From Aphrocallistes beatrix (Eukaryota; Porifera; Hexactinellida; Sceptrulophora; Aphrocallistidae): a stretch of DNA of 64,000 nt. The position numbers and the translations under genes are program-made. The DNA is taken from assembly GCA_963281255.1 (NCBI GenBank), contig OY725488.1:11753524-11817523 (forward strand), read 5' to 3'. The stretch's first letter is position 1. Each line of letters starts with the position of its first letter. Under the pieces are notes generated by a model that saw only the letters and a list, made by a program, of their open reading frames with translations, ran no database searches and was not told the origin of the DNA. This document shows, piece after piece, positions 55,104-64,000 of this stretch.

Positions 55104-56498
55104 ATGAGTGATGAGGACAGAATAAACAGTTATAATCTGCGCAGAGCTACAAAACGATTGAACAGAGAATTCACTCTCATTTCTAAAGACCCAATTCCTG
55201 GAATAGACCTACGCGCTAATGAAGAGAACATCCTAGAATGGCATTTCGTTATACACGGGAAAGAAGATACTCCTTATTATGGTGGAATGTATCACGGAAA
55301 ACTCATATTTCCTTCAAACTTCCCTTTCACTCCTCCAAAGATTATATTCCTAACTCCAAACGGTAGATTCAAGACGAATGAACGTATCTGTTTCAGTTTG
55401 AGTGACTTCAATACTGAAGAATGGAAACCAGCCTATTCAATAACTGATGTGTTACAGGAAGTTAGAGACTTTATGCACGATAGTACTGAGACTATAGGTA
55501 GCATTGAGACGAGTGAAAGTGCGAAGAGACAACTCGCTAAGAATAGTTCCACTTTTAATGGTCAAAATGTCATTTTCTGTCACTTATTTCCTCAATTGTG
55601 TAGAAGAAAATGTTTGATCTCAAAGAATAATTCAAATGAGTCTAGTAAGAACTCTGTAATCTCTCCATTCATAACTAAGAACACGTTACCTGGTGAAATC
55701 ACTCTACTACCTAAAACTCTAGCTTCACTATCTATCGGGGAATCCTTAACACCAAGAGAAACATTTCCTTTGTCTGAAGAAATCACTATTTCCTCCCGAG
55801 AAGAGTACTCAGCAATGCATGGAATCGAAAACTTTAGAGAAATAGCTCCATTGTCAAATGAAGCCATCCAAAGACACCGAACTATTTCTCCTCCTCCTCC
55901 TCATACCACTCCTTCAGTTGCTATGCCAATCCTTGACGTCATAAAGTATCCTGGAGCACAGCCTTCCTCAAGAGAAGTAAGACCTTTACAGAGTGTCTAT
56001 CAGAGTCCCTACACTGAATCTCTTTTATTTTCCAAGCCTCAAAATCTTGAGACTAATTCCCAGAGGACAGAATATATTCAGCTGATGGAGGAACCAGCAG
56101 ATTATTATTTTGGTGAACATAGAAACCTACCTTCTCCACCAATCAGATATCGAGGAGTTACAGATTCACAGAAAACCCCCTCTTCTTTGTCCACAAGAAT
56201 AATTCCTCAACAAAATCCCTTTCCGGAGAGGGAAATATCTCCATTGTCCAGTGAAACCATCCAAAGACAGAGAAACATTCCTCCTCCTCCGCACACCACT
56301 CCTTCAGTCGCTATGCCAATACTTGACGTCATTAGATATCCTGGAGCACAGCCTTCCTCAAAAGAAGTAAGGCCTTCACAGAATGTATATCAGAGTCCCT
56401 ACGCTTATTATCCCGCAAATCATAGTCCTCAAATTTCTTATACTAATTCCCAGAGGGCAGAAAGTAGAAATCCACCTTACCCACCAACCAAATGGTAG
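55104..56498 (+). CDS. UBE2J/Ubc6-like E2 conjugating enzyme 1
   Basis: E2s carry ubiquitin or a Ubl as a Cys thioester. Residues 1 to about 165 form a UBC domain of the J class: ILEWHFVIHGKEDTPYYGG (43-61), HGKLIFPSNFPFTPPKI, then TPNGRF (84-89) in place of the usual HPN, and the nucleophile Cys96 in NERICFSLSDF. The GSIETS block typical of the UBE2J group follows. The rest is a Ser/Pro-rich linker with two tandem copies (about 243-368 and 369-464) of a unit containing PPPHTTPSVAMPILDVI and YPGAQPSS. UBE2J proteins sit on the ER membrane through a C-terminal anchor and work in protein quality control. Here the frame stops at a TAG (56496-56498) inside the second linker repeat, before an anchor-encoding exon. 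Met at 55104 gives the full N-terminal helix. Neighbour: E2-2, 1.1 kb downstream, same strand. Confidence 0.88.
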   Translation: MSDEDRINSYNLRRATKRLNREFTLISKDPIPGIDLRANEENILEWHFVIHGKEDTPYYGGMYHGKLIFPSNFPFTPPKIIFLTPNGRFKTNERICFSLSDFNTEEWKPAYSITDVLQEVRDFMHDSTETIGSIETSESAKRQLAKNSSTFNGQNVIFCHLFPQLCRRKCLISKNNSNESSKNSVISPFITKNTLPGEITLLPKTLASLSIGESLTPRETFPLSEEITISSREEYSAMHGIENFREIAPLSNEAIQRHRTISPPPPHTTPSVAMPILDVIKYPGAQPSSREVRPLQSVYQSPYTESLLFSKPQNLETNSQRTEYIQLMEEPADYYFGEHRNLPSPPIRYRGVTDSQKTPSSLSTRIIPQQNPFPEREISPLSSETIQRQRNIPPPPHTTPSVAMPILDVIRYPGAQPSSKEVRPSQNVYQSPYAYYPANHSPQISYTNSQRAESRNPPYPPTKW

Positions 56499-56767
56499 CC
56501 AAGGAATTTCAAATTGACAGAAAAATTTTCCTCTTTTCACAAAGAAATATTTCCTCGAAAAACTCCCTCTGCACACGATGTGTTTTCTCCAGATATTGAA
56601 CAATCTTCATATAGCAAAATACCACCGCGGTAGGTAGAGATATTTTATCTACAATACCATATAAGGAAATATTTCATCCTTAATTTTTAGGAAGCACAAT
56701 GAAGGTTCATATTGCTTCCTTTTTTACTACCTTCCTTGCACTCTTCTTAGGCCTATTGGCACACTAG
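56499..56767 (+). other. in-frame continuation and membrane-anchor exon beyond the E2-1 stop
   Basis: After the TAG the same frame stays open to a donor at 56630 (GTAGGT), with repeat-like coding text (FSSFHKEIFPRKTPS matching SSLSTRIIPQQNPF of the first linker unit). A 65-nt intron (56630-56694) leads to an exon at 56695-56767 encoding KVHIASFFTTFLALFLGLLA and then His and stop, a tail-anchor-like hydrophobic helix. The phase is consistent across the junction. Either the TAG is a recent nonsense change or assembly error, or it separates a soluble form from the anchored form. Confidence 0.65.
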
Positions 56768-57181
56768 ATCTGATTTCTCATTTTTATCCATCTCTTTTTC
56801 AATATATATTAATACATTTTAATATTTTTATGTTTGATTCTATTTGTGCAGTTCTGGCGAATAGTACGTATTTATATTCGGTAATTTCAGTTAGTTTCCA
56901 TACATTGATTGATTTGGGTTTTGTAAAGTCATTGTTTGTCATTCGAGTACATCAAGTTGCTTGAGTTTTTGGAGAATCTATTCTTTCTCATTTTCATTTT
57001 GTCCATTTCTAGAGATATTTTGTTGAACCTTTTTGATAAAAAATGTTCACTAGTTTATCATTCGTACCCACAATGGTTTTGATTAGGGTATTATACAGCC
57101 CACCAGAGATACACTCCTAGTCTCAAACCCAGAAATTTTATGTTTAAATATATAAATGACATTATAACATAGGGTGAATTT
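56768..57181. other. intergenic between the two E2 genes
   Basis: AT-rich. AATATATATTAATACATTTTAA-like 3' UTR sequence and no ORF supported. Confidence 0.4.
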
Positions 57182-57376
57182 CATGGTTGCCGTGGGAATG
57201 GGAATCTGTGGGAATTCCCATGGGAAAACCCACAGATTCCCATATGGGATGAGTAAGAATTTAAGGCTATGGGAATTCCCACATGGGGGAATCTGTGGGA
57301 TTATGTGAGCATTTGTGGGATTTCCTGTGAGTTTCTGTGGCAATGGGAATTAAAATTCCATTCCCACGGCAACCCT
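57182..57376. mobile_element. CCCACAG-type palindromic MITE
   Basis: Ends GGTTGCCGTGGGAATGGGAA and CCATTCCCACGGCAACC. The inside carries GGGAATCTGTGGG words. Same family as the elements at 14.41, 59.73 and 63.91 kb. Confidence 0.75.
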
Positions 57377-57626
57377 GGTAAATTTTGTAATATTCTAAAT
57401 TTTCACACTCCTAAACACTTTCGAGCTTAAAACCATATGCATAAAGGGGCGTCTCTTAACCTGTCAACAATATTCGTATTGCCTAAGTAAGTTGAATACA
57501 TTTAGGGAAGAATTGCACTTTATTATTTGCTCTGTATTTGATTTAACTTGAGTTATTATAAGTAATATTATTACTAATGAATTCGATAAATGGGAGCAGT
57601 GATTTATAGAAAGTAAAATCCCTAAT

Positions 57627-58700
57627 ATGCATTGTGCCAGAAGGAAACTGAATAAGGAAGCAGACGCTGTTGCTAAACATCCAATTCCTGGCATAAACAT
57701 AAGTGCCAATGTAGACGACACCCTAGAATGGCATTTCGTTATACACGGGAAAGAGGATACTCCTTACTATGGTGGAATGTATCACGGAAAACTCATATTT
57801 CCTTCAAACTTTCCTTTCAATCCTCCTAGTATAATATTCCTGACACCAAATGGTAGATTCAAGACGAATGAACGCATATGTTTCAGTATAAGTGATTTCC
57901 ATCCCGAGCAATGGAAACCCTCTTACTCACTAGTGGATTTACTTTATGGAGTTAGAGAGTTTATGCATGAGAATACTGAGACTACTGGAAGCATTGAGAC
58001 GAGTGTCAGTAAGAAAAGACACCTCGCTAAGAGCAGTCATACCTATAATTGTAAAGATGTTAACTTCTATCATAGATTCCCTCGACTATGTGACGATGTT
58101 TCTGAAAAATCAGATGATCCCGCTTTTCCCCCTGAGAGAATATTTTCCCCTCGAAAAATTACCCGATCACTTAGACAATTAAATCGATCTCGTCAACTAT
58201 CAGGAACAAAGTACACTCAACTCCATAGAAAAAATCTTCCACCGCTACCGAGAAAATTAACTCCATTACTTAGAGAAGAAAATTCGCATCCAATGCGAAC
58301 TACAGCCAAAGAAATTATTCTTACACCTAGGGAGATAGCATGCTTACAAGAAGGAATAATTCCGGTACCTCGGCGAATTACCACAAAGATGGATGACTCT
58401 TGGTTAATCAGAAAAGTGTCTACGCGATTCGCTGACATTTCGACTGTTCCAGGATCAAATTCATCTCTAAGGGAATTTGATTCTCCTAGGAAAGCAGCAA
58501 ACTGTTCTCATATTCAGATATCTCGTTACAGTGAAATCTACACTCAAGAGAGAGAAAATGAGATTCCTTTAGCTTACAAAATATCCCTCAAAGAGAATAT
58601 TAATTTCTCTTATCGTCCCAGTCTAATTTGTTGCATTGTCGCTACTCTATATCTTCCTGAGCTTGCTACTGCCAACCTGTTCCCTCATTTTTTTAAATGA
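57627..58700 (+). CDS. UBE2J/Ubc6-like E2 conjugating enzyme 2
   Basis: 357 aa. The UBC domain (residues 1 to about 150) shares long identical stretches with E2-1: LEWHFVIHGKEDTPYYGG (33-50), MYHGKLIFPSNFPF, TPNGRFKTNERICFS with nucleophile Cys85, then DFHPEQWKPSYSL and GSIETS. The N terminus MHCARRKLNKE begins later than in E2-1, but the first helix is kept and an upstream in-frame TGA at 57600 rules out a longer exon here; an unseen upstream exon remains possible. The linker (150-330) is basic, with repeated PR/TPRE-type words and no copy of the PPPHTTPS unit. The end, SLICCIVATLYLPELA followed by TANLFPHFFK, is hydrophobic and may be a weak membrane anchor, as expected for the UBE2J family. 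Linker divergence against a conserved core suggests an older duplication with selection on the core. Confidence 0.88.
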   Translation: MHCARRKLNKEADAVAKHPIPGINISANVDDTLEWHFVIHGKEDTPYYGGMYHGKLIFPSNFPFNPPSIIFLTPNGRFKTNERICFSISDFHPEQWKPSYSLVDLLYGVREFMHENTETTGSIETSVSKKRHLAKSSHTYNCKDVNFYHRFPRLCDDVSEKSDDPAFPPERIFSPRKITRSLRQLNRSRQLSGTKYTQLHRKNLPPLPRKLTPLLREENSHPMRTTAKEIILTPREIACLQEGIIPVPRRITTKMDDSWLIRKVSTRFADISTVPGSNSSLREFDSPRKAANCSHIQISRYSEIYTQERENEIPLAYKISLKENINFSYRPSLICCIVATLYLPELATANLFPHFFK

Positions 58701-59579
58701 TAAAAGTTGTAAATAACAATGACAAACAGTTGTTTATGAATTCGGTGTTCATTACATTATTTTATATGCAATATATAATTGTAACGAAAGGGTAGATACT
58801 ATCTAAACCGAATTCTTGCGTTAATTTCAACAGCCGCTGTCCTATTTACTTTATATTCTCAATAATTCCAGAGCGATTATTGATTTATTCATCTACTGTT
58901 AAAAAATAATATTTTAGATAAAAGAGAAATTTCAATGGCTGTATCAATTTAATATGTTGAAGGAGACAATCATTTACTAAACATTATTTTATGGCAGGGC
59001 CGTAGCCACCGGTACGGTTGGTCATGTTTCAATTGGATCACTTTTGACCAATTTAATTAACTGATAATTATAGGACCATTTTGTACGATCGGACTGGTTT
59101 TAACTTAACCACTATTTACTCCCAACCGGAACACTTCACCCCTGGCGCCTACGGCCTTATAAGGGCATAGTATCGAAAAATAACTTCCTCTTTGGGGGGG
59201 GGGATTTTTTAGTATTGGCATTACATAATGATCATACATGCCAAACGTTCCGTTTTTGGTGGGCGTCATGGTTTTCTTCCATTGAGCAACCTTTCACGAG
59301 TTTGGGACTGAACTTTCTCCATCGTGCCCCGATTTTTTGGAGTGTATTATACTTTTGTGTTGGGTCCCGCCATGTCCTGCGAAATTCAACGCTGCGTCCC
59401 GCTTTTATTATGGCTCAAATTGGCATGTTAAATGAGGCTCTGACCCTAAACAAAACCTTATTCTCATGGATTGATTACAAGATGAATTTATTTTGCAGAG
59501 TTTGAATAAGGAGGAATTACCCCACGGCAAGCAAATTAATGTTATGTCTGACTCTGTCCAGTAATAAATTGATTTCTAC
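58701..59579. other. intergenic with a hAT-like MITE
   Basis: No gene supported. An element at about 58996-59175 has ends GCAGGGCCGTAGCCAC and GGCGCCTACGGCCTTAT. The ORF at 59215-59505 shows no family features. Confidence 0.45.
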
Positions 59580-59731
59580 TAGGGCTGAAATGAATATACC
59601 GAATATTCGGATATTCGTTCGGAATCATCCTAACGAATATTCGTTTGGTTAAATGGGAAATATTGAATTAATTGTGACAGTGTAGAGTTCTTCAGTCGAA
59701 AAAACAACAACATTTTTTTGCACTTATTGCA

Positions 59732-60228
59732 GGGTTGCCGTGGGAATGGAATTTCAATACCCATCCCCATCCCATTCCCACAGGATTTCTGTGGGAATAC
59801 CCACAAAAACCCACAGGAAACCTCACAAAAAACCCACAGAAACCCACAAGAAAACGGGCTTGCCTAATTTCCGGGACGGGACGGGACCGTCCCGGAAAAT
59901 CTAGATACCTAATTTCCGGAACGGGACGGCATCCCGTCACGGGAATTAGGTATCTTCACCCGTCCCGTCCCGGAAATTAGGCATCTTAACCCGTCCCGTC
60001 CCGGAAATTAGGTACCTTTTCTGTCCCGTCCCGGAGATTAGGCATTTTGACTCGTCCCGCCCGGAAATTAGGCATGCCGCATGCCCCCAAGAAAACCCCC
60101 TGGAAAACCCACAAAACACACAGAACCCACATGTGGGAATACCCATAGGCTTAAAGTCATTCCCATTCCCATCCCATATGGGAATACCCATGGGAAAACC
60201 CACAGATTCCCATTCCCACGGCAACCCT
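59732..60228. mobile_element. CCCACAG-type MITE nested in the hAT MITE
   Basis: Ends CAGGGTTGCCGTGGGAATGG and CCATTCCCACGGCAACCCTG. It is itself interrupted at about 59863-60080 by the CCTAATTTCCGGGACGGG repeat. Confidence 0.8.
59863..60080. repeat. GGGACGGG palindromic repeat, innermost insertion
   Basis: Alternating ATTTCCGGGACGGGACGG and its complement, bounded by GCCTAATTTCCGG and CCGGAAATTAGGC. The same element stands alone at 54918-55035. Confidence 0.75.
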
Positions 60229-60378
60229 GAGTCTTATTGTGAAGATGGATTTTACTTGGGGGATAATTTTAACCTTAAAAATTCTTAAAAATGTAGTTCA
60301 GGATTGTTTGCATTGAAAAAATGCTTACGTCATCTAAACGAACGAATATTCGAATATCCGTTTCAGCCTAATTTCTAC

Positions 60379-61537
60379 ACACTATCATTGAGAAAAGTAT
60401 TATCGACTAGTCTAGACTCTTACTAAAGCCATAATAAATTCCTTGGCAGTCTAAAGTTCTATTAAAACCTGCACTTGGCTCAGTGAAACTTCTGAATTTT
60501 CTTTGTTTTTTTATTGTTATTTTCGCATACTCACGAAAAAACACGTTTAGCGTTAACAGACCAGTTCCATCAATTGCATCTAACTTCACGAGCAATCTGT
60601 ATTCATTTAGGAACATATCAACTTTCTCTCGAATGCGAACTTTAAATGTTCCGACATCATTATTCCTGTAGTGTCTGCTTGAAGTCTTCATTAATTGTAT
60701 TTTGTAATTTGTTTTATTTTTATTGTTTGTTATTTTTAAATATTTGTATCATTTTTATAGCATTTAGAGTTTGAACAGGAAATTACAGTTTTCATTGAAC
60801 AAATTCTTAATAATATTAAATAATTTTATAAACTCGTTAGGAAATTTTGCCTTTTCTTAATTTGATTGTGAAGACTATTAAATCATCAAATTTGTACAAG
60901 TAATATTGCTACATAGTGTTTTAACTGTTTATTCCAACCTGATTTACTAGAATTTGTTTTATGATATTGGAATCATCACATGTTGATTATAGCGTATGAA
61001 AAATTCCAGAATCGAATTGGTAGGCATAAGTCTGTCCTGATTGCTTCTTAATATTATTAAGATTCCCTACAAGTAATAACTAGAAAGAACCTTTCACTAT
61101 GCAAAGTCCAGAGAATTCCCTATTATGCACAATAATATTACTTGTATCCTCTTTCTAAATGCCAGTAAAGTATTAGACACAGTATGTGAATATATTTACA
61201 GCCGAGAAGGTTAAGCACCTTAAATTGCATTTAATTTCCTGAATAAATTCACATCAGTCATCAGTACGAGAAGATAGAGACATACTTTACCTTCAAGATT
61301 TGAAAGATAAACTAACCTTAAAACGGAAGAGAACTGTCGAATAGAACTTCTCCTCATCGATTACATGAATTACCGTTGAAATTTATTTAATATAAATTAT
61401 TTCTATTAATTCTTGAATTGGTCGACTTAGACAATGAACCTGAACTAAAATGGATTGAAAGATTATTGTGGTTTACAATCCAATGAAAATATGGTTGAAT
61501 GGCGATTAATGCTAGAATGTAGTTAATTGTTGGAATA
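60379..61537. other. intergenic
   Basis: AT-rich sequence with no recognised repeat and one modest ORF (separate entry). Nothing else seen. Confidence 0.4.
60407..60691 (-). CDS. small ORF, unrecognised
   Basis: 94 codons beginning MKTSSRHYRNNDVGTFKVRI, in an otherwise repeat-free stretch. The composition is protein-like (mixed charged and hydrophobic, EYRLLVKLDAIDGTGLLTL), but I recognise no family, and no splice partner is evident. It could be an exon of a small gene or chance. Confidence 0.25.
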   Translation of the reverse strand: MKTSSRHYRNNDVGTFKVRIREKVDMFLNEYRLLVKLDAIDGTGLLTLNVFFREYAKITIKKQRKFRSFTEPSAGFNRTLDCQGIYYGFSKSLD

Positions 61538-63136
61538 CAGTGGAAGCCGCTTAATCGGAACAGCTGGGGAGTCAGCCTTTTGTCCCGATTAACCGACTTA
61601 TGATAATAATCTACATCCGCGTACTGTGTCATTACCCTGAATAAGATGACATACCAGATACAAATGTATCCCTGCTACATACAAAAACGTATCCTACTTA
61701 AGTATAAAAGAAATTTAACTACATAGAAGTTAGAACTGCATGAACTAAGAAGCTAATTCTTAGACAAGAAAGAATATTTATATACAACCATTAATTTGAA
61801 TCAATTCTTTTGTTTTAGTACGTACAAGCATGCTTCGCTTGCTTACGGACACTGCGTGTCCGCAGAGTCGCCCTGCATGCGCCTGGAGTTACTTAATCAA
61901 ACATATATTCCATGTCAACCGTTGGAAGCTAGTCTCTGGCCTATTTTTGTAATTTGTTTACTTTATGTATATATTGTAAACAAAAGTAAACAAATAATTC
62001 ATCATATCGATCTGAAAATATGATATTCGAAATCTACACTCCTAAAAACCCCATGTCAACCGTTGGAAGCTATTCTCTAGCATATTTTTGTAATTTGTTT
62101 ACTTTATGTATCTAGTATTGTAAACAAAAGTAAACAAATAATTTATCATATCGATCTGAAAATATGATATTCGAAATCTACACCACTAAAAACCCCATGA
62201 CAACCGTTGAAAGCAAGTTTCTTGCCTATTTTTGTAATTTGTTTACTTTATGTATCTATTGTAAACAAAAGTAAACAAATAATTCATCATATCGATCTGA
62301 AAATATGATATTCGAAATCTACACCCCTAAAAATCCCATGTCAACCGTTGGAAGCTAGTTTCTAGCATATTTTTGAGATTTGTTTACTTTATGTATCTAT
62401 TGTAAACAAAAGTAAACAAATTGATCATCAAATTTACTCGAAAATATTATATTCGAAATCTACACCCCTGAAAACCCCAAGTCACCCGTTGAAAGCTAGT
62501 CTCTAACATTATTTTCAAAATTCATCAAATGGTGTGAAAATATGTATATAAAGGTGTGAAAATATGCAGATAATCTTTTTTATTGCCATACACTATAATA
62601 CATTTAAGATATCAAACATAAGTTGTGGCTTTGAAGTATTAATAACAATGACGATCTATTTATTGTAATGTCGTACTTGTACAATGATTTCTATTGTGAT
62701 AGTGTAGTCATTTATTTTGTATAGAAAAGGTGCGAAAATTTGTTTTCCATTTTTTTTGCAGAGATGTAAAAATTTCGCTTAGATCTTAGAACTTAATCGT
62801 AGTCATACCATTTGACACCTACATGTCAATTTTCACACCTCTATGACTTCCCAATTCTTCAATCAATTCGGACAAACACACCCACAAACAAAAAAATCCT
62901 AGCATTTTAATATATAAGATATGACGATCAGATAATGACAGCAAGCTCCTACTTCGCTTAATCGGGACAATAATTCCCGATTAAGCGGAGGAGAATAAAG
63001 TTTTTCTTCGCTTAATCGGGAATTATTGTCCCGATTAGCCGATCAATTTAGAATGTAACAAATCCGTTCCCTTTCAACTTGTCCCGATTAAGCGGATTTC
63101 CCGATTATCCGTCTCCCGATTAAGCGGCTTCCACTG
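61538..63136. mobile_element. pogo-like element split by a family B repeat
   Basis: Ends CAGTGGAAGCCGCTTAATCG and CGATTAAGCGGCTTCCACTG, flanked by TA. The interior near the right end repeats CGCTTAATCGGGA in both orientations. A family B repeat occupies 61823-62930. No transposase found. Confidence 0.75.
61823..62930 (+). repeat. repeat family B copy, five tandem units of about 142 bp
   Basis: GC-rich head (ACAAGCATGCTTCGCTTGC, hairpin GGACACTGCGTGTCC), units marked by CCGTTGGAAGCTA near 61920, 62060, 62203, 62346 and 62487, then the body and the tail AAATCCTAGCATTTTAATAT. Confidence 0.8.
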
Positions 63137-63218
63137 TACCTTCTTTAGTTGAGCTTTGCATTTTTGCCAATTTTCCAATACTATTTAGGTATATTGTTAA
63201 GGTATATTTTACATACAT

Positions 63219-63772
63219 ACAAGCGCGCTTCGCTTGCTTGCGCTGCGCGGCTGGCGGACACTTTGTGTCCGCCGGAGGCTCCCTTCGGTCGCCTGGAGGT
63301 GACATCGGTTAATTAAACGGGATATATCATCTCTAAATATGTCCATCTTAGTTTTAAAATCGATATCACTCGAAAAAACACCAAATTTGTCAATTTTTAA
63401 AATTTTTGATGAGTAATGATGACGTCATAGCAAAGTGATGAGTCATCATTTTTTGATGATAGTTGCATCATATGTGAGACGTGTTAGTATACAGATTCTA
63501 CTAAAATTTCAGCCTTCTATCTCCTATAATGGCTGAGTTATGCCCGAATAACTGTGTTGCTTAACTTTTAAAAATGTGACAATGACGTCATAATTCCATG
63601 ATGAGTCGACATTTTTCTCTGAGCTCAGAACTTACTGGAGCCATAGCCAAAAGACTCCCACATGCCAAAAATTAGCTTTCTACGCCCGGCAGTTTCTTCA
63701 ATCAATTCGTTACAGATATATATATATATATATGTACAAACAAACAATAATCGAGTTTTAATAGTAAGGATG
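63219..63772 (+). repeat. repeat family A copy, complete
   Basis: Head ACAAGCGCGCTTCGCTTGC to tail CGAGTTTTAATAGTAAGGAT with all internal blocks. Best-preserved copy along with that at 12.15 kb. Confidence 0.8.
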
Positions 63773-63906
63773 ATATGATGTCATGCATATATGATAGTAC
63801 TAAAATATACGACTGAATTACATATTTGAATATAATGAATAGAACAACGTGAATTATTACAAAACCAGATTCAGAATTAATAGACCAACCATGAATAATT
63901 AATTCA

Positions 63907-64000
63907 GGGTTGCCGTGGGAATGGGAATCTGTGGGAATTCCCATCGGAAAACCCACAGATTCCCATATGGGATGGGGATGACTTTAAGGCTATGGGAATT
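63907..64000. mobile_element. CCCACAG-type MITE, cut by the window end
   Basis: Starts CAGGGTTGCCGTGGGAATGG and continues with GGGAATCTGTGGGAATTCCC and the CCCATATGGG centre. The right end lies outside. Confidence 0.75.

Larger units (their letters stand above)
59580..60370. mobile_element. hAT-type MITE hosting two nested insertions
   Basis: Ends TAGGGCTGAAATGAATA and CGTTTCAGCCTA, flanked by the perfect 8-bp duplication ATTTCTAC (59572-59579, 60371-60378). Terminal parts are rich in CGAATATTCG. The middle is occupied by a CCCACAG-type MITE. Confidence 0.85.

Noticed and set aside
17794-58700. E1-like activating enzyme or SUMO-type protease gene belonging to the cluster
   Set aside because: I looked for adenylation-type GxGxxG and Cys-domain wording in open frames and saw none; the only protease-like sequences are the frameshifted OTU and, outside the cluster, the transposon-borne USPL1-like piece.
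63120-63305. ORFs through the GC-rich repeat head (also near 4521, 12169, 19806, 34713 and 51448)
   Set aside because: The same short ORF appears in each copy of a non-coding repeat, in head sequence made of hairpins.

Overview
This is AT-rich eukaryotic DNA, most likely from an invertebrate or early-diverging animal; I cannot name the species. It has short GT-AG introns (65-72 nt), single-exon paralogous genes, and very many transposons: a CR1/L2-type LINE, an integrase-type DNA transposon with TIRs, mariner, Mutator-like and pogo/hAT/Tc1-type MITEs. Nothing indicates a bacterial or viral genome. A sponge-like animal is a guess from the repeat and gene style, not a demonstrated assignment.

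The main content is a clustered ubiquitin-like (Ubl) conjugation locus. Between 17.8 and 46.6 kb, all on the minus strand, there are six RING-IBR-RING (RBR) E3 ligase genes (five open, one broken) and six Ubl genes or remnants. Three Ubl genes are complete two-exon genes, one is a divergent C-terminal exon, and two are orphan first exons. The complete Ubls encode 89-90 aa and end in Gly-Gly followed by a 3-4 residue tail, as a processable precursor would. In transcription order they alternate with the E3s: Ubl6 relic > RBR6 > Ubl5 > RBR5 > Ubl4 > RBR4 > RBR3 relic > Ubl3 > RBR2 > Ubl2 relic > Ubl1 > RBR1, that is, a repeated [Ubl-RBR] cassette. At 55.1-58.7 kb on the plus strand lie two UBE2J/Ubc6-like E2 genes. 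A frameshifted OTU-type cysteine protease (about 24.76-25.37 kb) sits inside the cluster. No E1-like gene is seen, so activation would need an E1 encoded elsewhere.

Layout. 0-5 kb: MITEs and a frameshifted cytosolic sulfotransferase. 6.4-10.0 kb: a 3.63-kb transposon with TG...CA ends and a TATA target duplication, carrying a decayed integrase + CXC + USPL1-like peptidase gene; it is inserted in an older repeat. 11-16 kb: transposase fragments, an ICMT-like methyltransferase gene and a 20-bp-period minisatellite. 17.8-46.6 kb: the Ubl-RBR array, interrupted by repeats, integrase fragments and a mariner element. 47.8-51.2 kb: a LINE with an intact ORF, inserted in a palindromic repeat. 51.2-55 kb: pogo-like MITEs and a 1.3-kb palindrome. 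55.1-58.7 kb: the E2 pair. 59-64 kb: nested MITEs and further repeat copies.

Working model (inference): a lineage-specific, expanding set of ubiquitin-like modifiers, each duplicated together with a dedicated RBR ligase, served by neighbouring membrane-anchored E2s. Presence of the genes and motifs is read from the sequence. Expression, conjugation, partner specificity and biological purpose are not shown.
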